Below the pieces are notes generated by a model. It saw only the letters and a program-made list of their open reading frames with translations, was not told the origin of the DNA and did not search any database. From an uncultured Prevotella sp. (lineage in GTDB: Bacteria > Bacteroidota > Bacteroidia > Bacteroidales > Bacteroidaceae): 10,716 nt of DNA. Below are positions 1 to 6,437 of the stretch, piece by piece. The stretch covers positions 1 through 10,716 of the forward strand of contig USSA01000094.1 in the NCBI GenBank assembly GCA_900557255.1. Direction: 5' to 3'. The position numbers and the translations under genes were made by a program. How positions within the stretch are numbered: position 1 is the first letter of the stretch; each line of letters starts with the position of its first letter.

Positions 1-54
1 GCGTTTCAGATGGGTAATCTGATGTATCTCGAAATATAAACAAATTGTTTTCAT
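1..54 (-). CDS. GH57 alpha-amylase-like protein, N-terminal 18 codons only (partial)
   Basis: Reading the minus strand from an ATG at 54-52 gives MKTICLYFEIHQITHLKR, open to the window edge. This closely resembles the N-terminus of the Bacteroidales GH57 alpha-amylase-like proteins, which begin with a short strand (ICLYF) followed by x-H-Q. In GH57 enzymes this first strand forms part of the beta/alpha barrel active site. The ATG lies 85 nt after the stop of the glycosyltransferase gene on the same strand, and a GH57 gene is commonly found in just this place in Bacteroidales glycogen clusters. The expected role is hydrolysis or transfer on alpha-1,4-glucan. The catalytic residues lie outside the window, so the call rests on the N-terminal motif and context only. 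Confidence 0.68.
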   Translation of the reverse strand, partial: MKTICLYFEIHQITHLKR

Positions 55-100
55 AAAAATTTGAAATTTGAACGTTTAACTTGTAAGATGAGTAAAGCCT

Positions 101-108
101 CAAAATTA
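101..108 (-). promoter_or_regulatory. Possible -7 element for the GH57 gene
   Basis: The minus strand reads TAATTTTG, matching the Bacteroidota -7 consensus TAnnTTTG, about 46 nt before the partial GH57 start codon. No TTG is seen 19-20 bp upstream, where the degenerate 7-bp repeat lies instead. It may be a weak internal promoter in the glycogen operon or a chance match. Confidence 0.25.
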
Positions 109-134
109 TTCATTCTTCGTCCTTCACTCTTCAC
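107..134 (-). repeat. Degenerate 7-bp tandem repeat, four units
   Basis: On the minus strand the units read GTGAAGA, GTGAAGG, ACGAAGA and ATGAATA, starting five bases after the stop codon of the glycosyltransferase gene. The repeat fills part of the gap before the partial GH57 gene. It is not coding and shows no hairpin or T-run, so it does not look like a terminator. Its function is unknown. Confidence 0.6.
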
Positions 135-139
135 TTAAC

Positions 140-1408
140 CTACTTCCACCCTAAGGTCTTGAGGTACAGGTCTTTGATGCGGGCTCCCACTTTCTCCCAG
201 GTAATCTGGTCTACTTCTTTCTTGCCTTCCTCTGAGAGATAATCAAAAAGACTCTCGTTGTGACAGATGCTGTAGATGGCATCGGCAAGGGCATGGATAT
301 CCCAGTAGTCTACCTTGATACAGTTTGACAGGATTTCTCCACATCCACTCTGCTTGGAGATAATGGTTGGTGTGCCGCACTGCATAGCTTCCAAAGGTGA
401 GATACCGAACGGCTCGCTCACAGATGGCATCACGTAGACATCACTGTCTTTCAGACATTCATAAACCTGTTTGCCGCGCATAAAGCCAGGGAAGTGGAAC
501 CGGTCGGCAATGCCTCTTTCAGCTGCGAGATAAATCATCTGATCCATCATATCGCCCGAACCTGCCATACAGAAACGCACATTGCGGGTACGGTGCAATA
601 CCATGTTGGCAGCCTCTACGAAATATTCAGGTCCCTTCTGCATGGTAAGACGTCCCAGGAAGGTTACTACCTTCTCCTTGCCCTTATGATTTGGGCGTGG
701 AATATCCTGCCACTCCTGCTTCAATGGATATACGGCATTGTGCATGGCGAAACACTTGCGTGGATCCTGATGATACTGGTGAATCACCGTCTGGCGGGTC
801 AGTTCGGATACACACATGATGCAGTCGGCATTATCCATACCGTCTTTCTCGATAGCGTAAACGGTAGGGTTCACCTTTCCACGGCTACGGTCGAAATCTG
901 TAGCATGAACGTGGATGCACAATGGTTTGCCACTCACGCGCTTGGCATGAATTCCGGCAGGGAATGTAAGCCAGTCGTGAGCATGGATAATATCAAATTC
1001 TTCTGAACGGGCTACAACTCCGGCAATGATGCTATAGTTGTTGATCTCGTCATGAAGATTTGACGGATAACCACCGGCAAATTCCATACAGCCGAGGTCA
1101 TTTACATGCATATAGTTAAAATCGGCATAGATGTGGTCACGGTAGCGGAAATAATCGTCCGGATTCATGATATTGCCTACGCGCTGCTGCACATAGTCGT
1201 GATTTACATCTCGCCAGGCGATAGGCACACTGTTCATTGCCACAATCTTGCAGGCACTGCGGTCCTCATCACCGAAAGGATGAGGCAGACACAATGTGAT
1301 ATCAACATCGCCCTGGGCATGAAGTCCCTGGGAGATACCAAAGTTGGCAGTTGCCAAACCACCAAATACGTGAGGAGGATACTCCCATCCAAACATTAAA
1401 ACTTTCAT
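140..1408 (-). CDS. GT4/GT5-type glycosyltransferase, probable glycogen synthase
   Basis: A GT-B fold glycosyltransferase of 422 residues, probably moving glucose from a nucleotide-sugar onto an alpha-1,4-glucan in the cytoplasm. The N-terminal half opens with FGWEYPPHVFGGLA (residues 6-19), which carries the Gly-Gly loop seen near the start of bacterial glycogen/starch synthases. It also has the HAHDWLT block (142-148). The C-terminal donor-binding half has GRLTMQKG (252-259) and the E-x7-E motif EPFGISPLE (332-340). It is shorter than classical GlgA (about 475 residues), so it may belong to the GT4-like synthases of Bacteroidales. It starts 18 nt after the debranching gene with a strong ribosome site and is followed by a GH57 gene, which points to glycogen metabolism. 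A different alpha-glucan or sugar-nucleotide cannot be excluded from sequence alone. Confidence 0.88.
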   Translation of the reverse strand: MKVLMFGWEYPPHVFGGLATANFGISQGLHAQGDVDITLCLPHPFGDEDRSACKIVAMNSVPIAWRDVNHDYVQQRVGNIMNPDDYFRYRDHIYADFNYMHVNDLGCMEFAGGYPSNLHDEINNYSIIAGVVARSEEFDIIHAHDWLTFPAGIHAKRVSGKPLCIHVHATDFDRSRGKVNPTVYAIEKDGMDNADCIMCVSELTRQTVIHQYHQDPRKCFAMHNAVYPLKQEWQDIPRPNHKGKEKVVTFLGRLTMQKGPEYFVEAANMVLHRTRNVRFCMAGSGDMMDQMIYLAAERGIADRFHFPGFMRGKQVYECLKDSDVYVMPSVSEPFGISPLEAMQCGTPTIISKQSGCGEILSNCIKVDYWDIHALADAIYSICHNESLFDYLSEEGKKEVDQITWEKVGARIKDLYLKTLGWK

Positions 1409-1416
1409 ATAGCAAT

Positions 1417-1422
1417 CCTCCT
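1417..1422 (-). promoter_or_regulatory. Strong Shine-Dalgarno site of the glycosyltransferase gene
   Basis: The minus strand reads AGGAGG followed by 8 nt and then ATG, inside the 18-nt gap after the debranching enzyme stop codon. A full SD sequence is uncommon in Bacteroidota and is not seen before the other genes of this window. It fixes the start at 1408 and suggests independent, efficient initiation on the shared mRNA. Confidence 0.85.
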
Positions 1423-1426
1423 ATTA

Positions 1427-3370
1427 TTAATATTGATATTTTTCAAGTAACTCGAGCGCACGCAGAATCTCAGCCACATTCATGGCGAAAGAGATGGCAC
1501 CACGACCTGCGAATGGAGGGTTTCCATCGAAGAGTTCGCTGATGGTACCGAGACAGTGGGAAGACATTTCGTCCTCATAACCTACCATCTGGCGTTCGAT
1601 AAAGCTCAAACGGGTACGCTTATAGAGTTTCAGACTTGCCTCCATATAGAAGCCACCGAGCCATGGCCATGCCGTACCCTGATGGTAAGCATAGTCGCGC
1701 TGGGTCTGCGGACCTACATAAACAGGATTATATCCACCGCTCTTTGGCGAGAGTGAACGCAATCCCTTAGGAGTAAGGAGTTCGCGTGTACAGATATCAA
1801 GAACCTGCTTCTTCTGGTCTTGCGACAATGGAGAATAGTCGAAAGCCACTGCAAATATCATGTTCGGGCGAACGCTCCAGTCCATCATATTTCCATCAAC
1901 ATAATCGTAGAGATAGCCATATTCATTGAGGAAGGTATCGAGGAACGCCTGCTTGGTCAGCTCAGCCTGAGCCAGGAGTTTCTGCTGGCTGTCTTCTTCA
2001 CCTACTGTTGCAGCGAGAGAAGCACAGAAACACAAGGCGTTATACCACAAAGCATTAAACTCTACGATATATCCGGTACGTGGAACCACTGGTCTGCCGT
2101 TGGCAGTAGAGTTCATCCAGGTAACAGCCTTGTCCTTACCATCGGTATAGAGTAATCCGTTCTCTTCGAGCTTCAGGTTCGGATGCTTGTTATCCTGGAT
2201 AAAGCTGATAACATCCTTGATAAACTGTCCATACTTCTTGAAGCATTCTTCCTTGCTGGTTTCCTTGGCATACTGCTGCAAAGCCCAGACAGCCCACAAT
2301 GGCACGTCAGGCTGCTCTATCTCAGCAATATGAACGCTGACCGGCTTGCCTTCCATAAACTCGTAGTATCCCTTCATGGCAGTCTTCATCACCAGTTCGA
2401 AGTAGTCATCTTCCTCGATAGAGAGGGTGAGACCCGGAAGAGCGATGAATGTATCGCGGGCACGGCACTTGAACCAAGGGTAACCTGCCAGGATATAACG
2501 GTCATCGTTCTTTTCACGACGATGGAACTGATGAGCCGCATTGACCAGACAGTGGAAGAAATTGTCACGAGGCGAACGCTCATCCACTTCCTTGTCGAAG
2601 AGCTTCTTCAGGCTGACCGCCTTGATTTCTGATGTAGAAGCAGCAAAGACGATGGTTTCGCCTTTCTTGATATCCATTTCAAAATAGCCAGGAACATAGA
2701 GGTCTTCGTTAGAAGCATAACCTCTCTCCTGCTCCTTTGGATATTCCACGCCACGATACCAATCTGGACAGAATTTAAACTCGTTCTTCTTGGAGAACTG
2801 CATATAGAGATCAGGATAACCTGCATACATACAGGTCTTGATGCCATGATCTACCTCAGCATAATCACGAGATGCGGTAGCATTCTCATGAGTAAACTGA
2901 CGGACACTGCGGAAAGCCAGAAAAGGACGGAAACGAAGGGTTGTAGCCGAATGGCCGTCTACCAGGGTATAGCGAATCAGAATGCGATTCTCATAATGCT
3001 GGAATACAACTTCCTTTTTCAGGATAACACCACCTACGCGATAAAGGGTAGTTGGCACTTTATCACAATCAAACTCACGAATGTACTTGTGGCCCATCGG
3101 ACTGTAGTTGTTGCCCTGGTACTTGTGCAAGCCGAGGTTAAACTCTGCTCCATGCTGAATCACCGTAACATCCAGCGAACTCAAGAGCACATGATTCTCA
3201 TCGTCCAGTTCTGGAACCGGCACGACAAGTAATCCGTGATACTTGCGGGTATTACAGTCTACAATCGTTGAGCACGAATATGCACCCGAGCGATTTGTTC
3301 TCAACAACTCCTTAGGCAACGACTCTTGAAGATTCGTCATAAGGGCCTTTTCGAATTTTAGATAACTCAT
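1427..3370 (-). CDS. Glycogen debranching enzyme (amylo-alpha-1,6-glucosidase, GH133 type)
   Basis: A 647-residue cytoplasmic enzyme expected to cleave alpha-1,6 branch points of glycogen. The N-terminal domain carries TRKYHGLLV (residues 41-49), typical of the debranching-enzyme N-terminal domain. The (alpha/alpha) barrel domain begins near residue 270. It has AGYPWFKCRARDTF (295-308), the block TWMN...PRTGYIVEFNALWYNAL (417-446), RPNMIFA (501-507), YHQGTAWPW (562-570) and a C-terminal GTISELFDG (608-616). The length is that of single-function bacterial/archaeal enzymes rather than the bifunctional eukaryotic type. Two positions differ from the form I know in many relatives: Asn420 where WMD is common, and C-R-A before Arg305-Asp306 where a W-G pair is common. 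It is the first gene of the glycogen operon, with its own promoter 44-78 nt upstream of the ATG. Confidence 0.93.
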   Translation of the reverse strand: MSYLKFEKALMTNLQESLPKELLRTNRSGAYSCSTIVDCNTRKYHGLLVVPVPELDDENHVLLSSLDVTVIQHGAEFNLGLHKYQGNNYSPMGHKYIREFDCDKVPTTLYRVGGVILKKEVVFQHYENRILIRYTLVDGHSATTLRFRPFLAFRSVRQFTHENATASRDYAEVDHGIKTCMYAGYPDLYMQFSKKNEFKFCPDWYRGVEYPKEQERGYASNEDLYVPGYFEMDIKKGETIVFAASTSEIKAVSLKKLFDKEVDERSPRDNFFHCLVNAAHQFHRREKNDDRYILAGYPWFKCRARDTFIALPGLTLSIEEDDYFELVMKTAMKGYYEFMEGKPVSVHIAEIEQPDVPLWAVWALQQYAKETSKEECFKKYGQFIKDVISFIQDNKHPNLKLEENGLLYTDGKDKAVTWMNSTANGRPVVPRTGYIVEFNALWYNALCFCASLAATVGEEDSQQKLLAQAELTKQAFLDTFLNEYGYLYDYVDGNMMDWSVRPNMIFAVAFDYSPLSQDQKKQVLDICTRELLTPKGLRSLSPKSGGYNPVYVGPQTQRDYAYHQGTAWPWLGGFYMEASLKLYKRTRLSFIERQMVGYEDEMSSHCLGTISELFDGNPPFAGRGAISFAMNVAEILRALELLEKYQY

Positions 3371-3418
3371 AGATCTATATTAAGGTTCTATATTTTTGTT
3401 GACTAAATTAATTGCTTT

Positions 3419-3448
3419 CAAAGGTAACACTTTTTTATGGTATAACAA
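3419..3448 (-). promoter_or_regulatory. Promoter of the glycogen operon
   Basis: On the minus strand, TTG (3448-3446) is followed after 19 bp by TACCTTTG (3426-3419), matching the Bacteroidota -33/-7 consensus TTG...TAnnTTTG. Transcription would start near 3414, leaving a leader of roughly 44 nt before the debranching enzyme ATG at 3370. The -33 element lies inside an imperfect inverted repeat. Confidence 0.75.
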
Positions 3449-3465
3449 AGTTTTTTGTATGCCAT
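3437..3465. repeat. Imperfect inverted repeat over the glycogen promoter -33 element
   Basis: The left arm ATGGTATAACAAA (3437-3449) faces the right arm TTTGTATGCCAT (3454-3465). They pair with one G-T mismatch and one unpaired base around a 4-nt centre. The left arm contains the TTG (minus strand) of the glycogen promoter, so a protein bound here would compete with or contact RNA polymerase. It could be an operator; no protein can be assigned from the sequence. Confidence 0.5.
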
Positions 3466-3486
3466 TTTTAGAAAAAATTGCCTTTT

Positions 3487-3502
3487 TATGTTTTAAAACA
3501 TA
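3487..3502. promoter_or_regulatory. Perfect 16-bp palindrome, candidate operator
   Basis: TATGTTTTAAAACATA is an exact palindrome in the divergent region between the glycogen operon and the Crp/Fnr-type gene. Its centre (3494.5) lies about 60 bp upstream of the predicted regulator start of transcription and about 80 bp upstream of the glycogen one. These are typical distances for Crp-family activators. It does not match the E. coli CRP or FNR half-sites, and AT-rich DNA produces some palindromes by chance. Confidence 0.5.
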
Positions 3503-3519
3503 TTTTTAGACAAAAATGC

Positions 3520-3550
3520 TTGATTATTTCGAGAAAAAGCATTACTTTTG
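3520..3550 (+). promoter_or_regulatory. Promoter of the Crp/Fnr-type regulator gene
   Basis: TTG (3520-3522), a 20-bp spacer and TACTTTTG (3543-3550) match the Bacteroidota promoter consensus. Transcription should begin near 3555, giving a leader of about 28 nt to the ATG at 3583. This rules out the in-frame ATG at 3478, which would lie upstream of the promoter. Confidence 0.75.
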
Positions 3551-3582
3551 CACTCAGTTTTCAGTTTAAAAGATTTGTACAC

Positions 3583-4287
3583 ATGGCAGCTAGAGGAAAA
3601 TACGATAAAGAAAATATAGCAATGCTGATTGCTAAGCTATGGGGAGGCATCACTGATGACCAGTTCGATTTACTGAAAGAACATCTGGAAATCAAGAAGT
3701 ATAAGAAGAACGAAATCATCTACAAGAACGAGGGTACTCCCGAATATGCACTATGTCTCATAGCGGGAAAAGTGAAGATATACAAAGAAGGTATCGGTGG
3801 CAAGAGCCAGATTATCCGTGTCATCAAACCGATTGAATTCTTTGGTTTCAGAGCCTATTTTGCGGATGAGATATACAAGACGGCAGCCATGTCGCTGGAA
3901 AACTGCGTCGTTGCCCAGTTCCCGCTGGCAGTTCTCATGAAACTGCTCTCCAAGAGTTTCAACATCGGCTTCTTCTTTATCAAATATCTCAGTGTGGAAA
4001 TAGGTAAATCGGACGACCGTACCGTGAACCTCACCCAGAAACATATCCGTGCCCGACTTGCCGAGGGACTGATATTTCTGAAAGACTCTTATGGGTTAGA
4101 TAAAGATGGTAAAACTCTTGACATCCGCCTGAGCCGTGAAGATCTGGCAAATCTCTGTAATATGACAACGAGCAATGCCATCCGTACGCTCTCAGCCTTT
4201 ACGGCAGAAGAACTCATCAAGACTGAAGGAAGGAAAATCAAAATCTTAAAGGAAGAAGAAATCAAAAAAATAGCAGAACTCGGATAA
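3583..4287 (+). CDS. Crp/Fnr-family transcriptional regulator
   Basis: A 234-residue DNA-binding regulator. An N-terminal cyclic-nucleotide-binding-type beta barrel spans about residues 20-125, with the conserved turn GTPEYALCLIAGKVKIYKEG (51-70). A long dimer helix follows (about 125-150), then a winged helix with its helix-turn-helix near 182-204 (LSREDLANLCNMTTSNAIRT). The phosphate-binding cassette that in E. coli Crp reads FGE...RSA is here FGFRAYFADEIYKTA (87-101). The Glu and Arg that hold cAMP are not conserved, and there is no N-terminal cysteine cluster as in Fnr, so the signal is unknown. I chose the ATG at 3583 because the promoter lies just before it; a longer in-frame ATG at 3478 is upstream of that promoter. 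It resembles the Crp-like carbohydrate regulators of Bacteroides (Cur type), but orthology is a guess. Its divergent position suggests control of the glycogen operon. Confidence 0.9.
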   Translation: MAARGKYDKENIAMLIAKLWGGITDDQFDLLKEHLEIKKYKKNEIIYKNEGTPEYALCLIAGKVKIYKEGIGGKSQIIRVIKPIEFFGFRAYFADEIYKTAAMSLENCVVAQFPLAVLMKLLSKSFNIGFFFIKYLSVEIGKSDDRTVNLTQKHIRARLAEGLIFLKDSYGLDKDGKTLDIRLSREDLANLCNMTTSNAIRTLSAFTAEELIKTEGRKIKILKEEEIKKIAELG

Positions 4288-4307
4288 AGTTCTGCTATTT
4301 TTTATTT
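4264..4307. terminator. Bidirectional intrinsic terminator between the regulator and kinase-like genes
   Basis: The 12-bp perfect stem AATAGCAGAACT (4269-4280) / AGTTCTGCTATT (4288-4299) has a 7-nt loop. It is flanked by an A-run on the left and a T-run on the right, so it can end transcription of both convergent genes. The stop codon of the regulator lies in the loop, so the left arm is coding sequence. Confidence 0.9.
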
Positions 4308-4364
4308 ATATGTTTTACATTATACGTTTTTCTTGATACATTTCACTTATTACGGACATACTGG

Positions 4365-5294
4365 TTATACGGGTATCAGGAAGTTGATAACCTCCTGAAT
4401 TACAGTTACCTGGAACGGACCTACCGGTGTATTCATCAATCTGCCATCGATACCTATCAGGGCATGCTGGGCATCGAGCACCTCTACCTCACGGGTACGG
4501 TAAGGATGCACACTCTTATGGTTGAGGAACTTGCCTTTCACAAAGAGATAGATACCCTCGAAGAGTTGGGTCATCTTAGGATGGGATACCACCGATACAT
4601 CGAGCAGACCATTATATGGCACAGCATTCGGAGTCTGCCCGTAGCCAGTTCCGTTGCCTATACACATCGTCATTACTCTACGTTTGATGACATCCGAATT
4701 GATTTTCACATGCATCTTATAGTCCATACGCTGGAAAATCATCAGAATAAAGGAACAGAGGAACGAGAGGGTACGCGAACCGAAGATATGATGGGTCTTC
4801 CGTCTCAGGTTCATGATGGCAGCGATGAGTCCGATATTGATACAGTTGAGGAAATAGCGACGGCATTTCTCCCCTTTCTTGTTGACATAACGGATACAAC
4901 CGAGGTCAATCTTTCTGATACGACGCTTCTTCAGCGATGCCACCGTCTTCTCGATGTCACTGTCGCTGAATCCCCAGAAGTGGGCAAAGTCGTTCATCAG
5001 TCCGTTAGGAATCACGCCCAGTGCCACCTCTTCTCTTTCTTTCGGATCTATCTGCATCAGACAGTTTACGGCATCATTGAGCGCAGAATCTCCACCAACG
5101 ATGACAATGGTCTTATAACCATTGTTGATAAACATTCTGATGAGTCGCTCTACGCTCTTCTGATTCTCGCTCTGCACAAAGTCGTAATCCACGCCCTGCT
5201 GCTTGAGCACCTTCTCTATTTTTTCCCAGCGCTTGTTACTTCGCCAGCCTCCTCTAGGGCAATAAAGCAGCCCCCATTTATTCTCGTTTACCAT
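4365..5294 (-). CDS. Diacylglycerol kinase / sphingosine-kinase family protein with altered motifs
   Basis: A 309-residue protein of the DAGK catalytic family, which phosphorylates lipid alcohols such as diacylglycerol at the membrane using ATP. The layout is typical: a Rossmann-like ATP-binding part first (about 1-125), then a beta-rich lipid-binding part. The latter contains IGNGTGYGQTPNAVPYNGLL (212-231) and a C-terminal VGPFQVTV (291-298). The signature motifs differ from the textbook forms: GGDSALND (67-74) instead of GGDGTLNE, IPNGLMNDFA (95-104) instead of a GTxND form, NGLLDV where DGLLDV is usual, and DGR (283-285) instead of DGE. The Gly-Gly-Asp and the final Asp remain. It may be active on an unusual substrate, or have lost activity. 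The duplicated 18-bp segment directly before the ATG is noted separately. Confidence 0.82.
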   Translation of the reverse strand: MVNENKWGLLYCPRGGWRSNKRWEKIEKVLKQQGVDYDFVQSENQKSVERLIRMFINNGYKTIVIVGGDSALNDAVNCLMQIDPKEREEVALGVIPNGLMNDFAHFWGFSDSDIEKTVASLKKRRIRKIDLGCIRYVNKKGEKCRRYFLNCINIGLIAAIMNLRRKTHHIFGSRTLSFLCSFILMIFQRMDYKMHVKINSDVIKRRVMTMCIGNGTGYGQTPNAVPYNGLLDVSVVSHPKMTQLFEGIYLFVKGKFLNHKSVHPYRTREVEVLDAQHALIGIDGRLMNTPVGPFQVTVIQEVINFLIPV

Positions 5295-5329
5295 TGTCTC
5301 TTCTTTGTAATTTGTCTCTTCTTTGTAAT
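5294..5329 (-). repeat. Perfect 2 x 18-bp tandem repeat at the start of the kinase-like gene
   Basis: Two exact copies of an 18-bp unit (plus strand TTGTCTCTTCTTTGTAAT) lie at 5294-5311 and 5312-5329. The first copy includes the first base of the start codon. On the minus strand each copy carries a purine-rich AAGAAGAGA, the likely ribosome-binding stretch, so the duplication doubles the translation initiation region. It looks like a recent slippage duplication. Confidence 0.9.
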
Positions 5330-5331
5330 TA

Positions 5332-5412
5332 GAAAAATATTACTTCCGCCCAGCCACCGTTGCATCCGATTCCATCAGATGCCAGCGCCCTAGCCAGATT
5401 CCAGGCCGCAGC
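5332..5412 (-). other. GC-rich gap, open in frame after the miaA stop codon
   Basis: Between miaA and the kinase-like gene, positions 5341-5412 are about 62% G+C (45 of 72), unlike the AT-rich gaps elsewhere in the window. Reading on past the miaA TAG in the same frame gives 27 sense codons to a TAA at 5331-5329. I recognise no domain in it. It could be a lost C-terminal extension, a remnant of coding DNA, or chance. No clear promoter for the downstream gene is seen here, so co-transcription with miaA is likely. Confidence 0.4.
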
Positions 5413-6381
5413 CTAGTTCCTCATCAGCTCCAAAACCGTCTCCACCTTTTTCTCCATAGGCTGCAATGCATCTACCCAATGGATAGTAAAGCCTCTGCGC
5501 TCCATACCTCTGAACCACGTCATCTGCCTTTTGGCAAACTGATGGATTGCTATTTCCAGACCTCGATACATCTCATCGTATGAAGTCTTACCGATCACAT
5601 ATTCTGTAATAAACTTATATTCCAAACCATAATAGATGAGATTTTCGGCAGGAATACCACGATCTAGCAGTCCCTTGATTTCATCTACCATTCCCTCATC
5701 CAATCGCTGTTTCAGTCTCTGTGAAATTTTCTCCCTTCTTGCGTCCCGGTCTATGCTGACACCGATAATCAGCGAATCAACCGCAGGGAGTTCACGTTCG
5801 GGCATCGGATGCTCCAAATTATAGCTTTCAATCTCTATCGCCCGGATAGCTCGCTGTGCTGTATCCACGTCTGTGCGATTGTGCATATTAGAACCCGTTT
5901 TCGCCTTCAGCTCTTTCAGTATCAGCGTAAGTTCCTCTAAACTCTTATGAGCCAATGACTCACGGAGTTCCGGGTTCTGCGGAACAGGTGAGAGATGATA
6001 ACCTTTCAGCACCGACTCAATATAGAGTCCTGTACCTCCACATAATATCGGAAAAGCCCCTCTCTTCTGAATATCCTGATAGGCATCATAAAAATCCTGC
6101 TGATATTCAAAGAGATTATATTTCGTACCAGGCTCACAGATGTCAATGAGGTGATAAGGTATCTGCTTGCCATGGATGGTATAGTCAGCCAGATCCTTAC
6201 CCGTACCTATATCCATGCCGCGATATACCTGCCGGCTGTCAGCACTAATGATTTCAGCGCCCTTAGCAGGGGTACCCGACAAATGGGCACCCAGGCTATT
6301 GATCCTGGCTGCAAGAGCGGCAGCAAGACTCGTCTTACCACTCGCCGTAGGTCCCAATATGGTTATCATCGAATATTTCAT
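5413..6381 (-). CDS. miaA: tRNA dimethylallyltransferase
   Basis: MiaA transfers a dimethylallyl group from DMAPP to N6 of A37 in tRNAs that read codons starting with U, the first step of ms2i6A formation. The 322-residue protein has the P-loop GPTASGKT (10-17), the DSRQVYRGMDIGTGK block (48-62) that recognises the tRNA base, GGTGLY (115-120), and the C-terminal AKRQMTWFR segment. About a dozen extra residues (roughly 28-41) separate the P-loop helix from ISADSRQ compared with the usual spacing. The later tRNA-contact motif reads GLEYK rather than GLGYK. Several Bacteroides genomes are annotated with two MiaA paralogues, so this could be one of a pair. The promoter ends five bases before the ATG; Met5 is an alternative start that would leave a 12-nt leader. 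Confidence 0.95.
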   Translation of the reverse strand: MKYSMITILGPTASGKTSLAAALAARINSLGAHLSGTPAKGAEIISADSRQVYRGMDIGTGKDLADYTIHGKQIPYHLIDICEPGTKYNLFEYQQDFYDAYQDIQKRGAFPILCGGTGLYIESVLKGYHLSPVPQNPELRESLAHKSLEELTLILKELKAKTGSNMHNRTDVDTAQRAIRAIEIESYNLEHPMPERELPAVDSLIIGVSIDRDARREKISQRLKQRLDEGMVDEIKGLLDRGIPAENLIYYGLEYKFITEYVIGKTSYDEMYRGLEIAIHQFAKRQMTWFRGMERRGFTIHWVDALQPMEKKVETVLELMRN

Positions 6382-6385
6382 GCCG

Positions 6386-6415
6386 CAAAGTTAAATGAAA
6401 TTATTGAGAAAACAA
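6386..6415 (-). promoter_or_regulatory. Promoter of miaA
   Basis: On the minus strand, TTG (6415-6413), a 19-bp spacer and TAACTTTG (6393-6386) match the Bacteroidota consensus. The -7 box ends only four bases before the annotated ATG, placing the start of transcription at or next to the start codon. Confidence 0.75.
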
Positions 6416-6437
6416 AATAAAATGAAAAGAAATTCTC

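Noticed and set aside
3478..3582. Upstream in-frame start adding 35 residues to the Crp/Fnr-type protein
   Set aside because: The promoter (3520-3550) lies inside this stretch, and the added residues are not typical of the family.
4464..5393. A 309-codon open frame on the plus strand
   Set aside because: It runs almost exactly antisense to the lipid-kinase-like gene, which has clear family motifs. The plus-strand translation has none, no promoter is seen, and it is rich in His/Thr/Leu as shadow frames often are.
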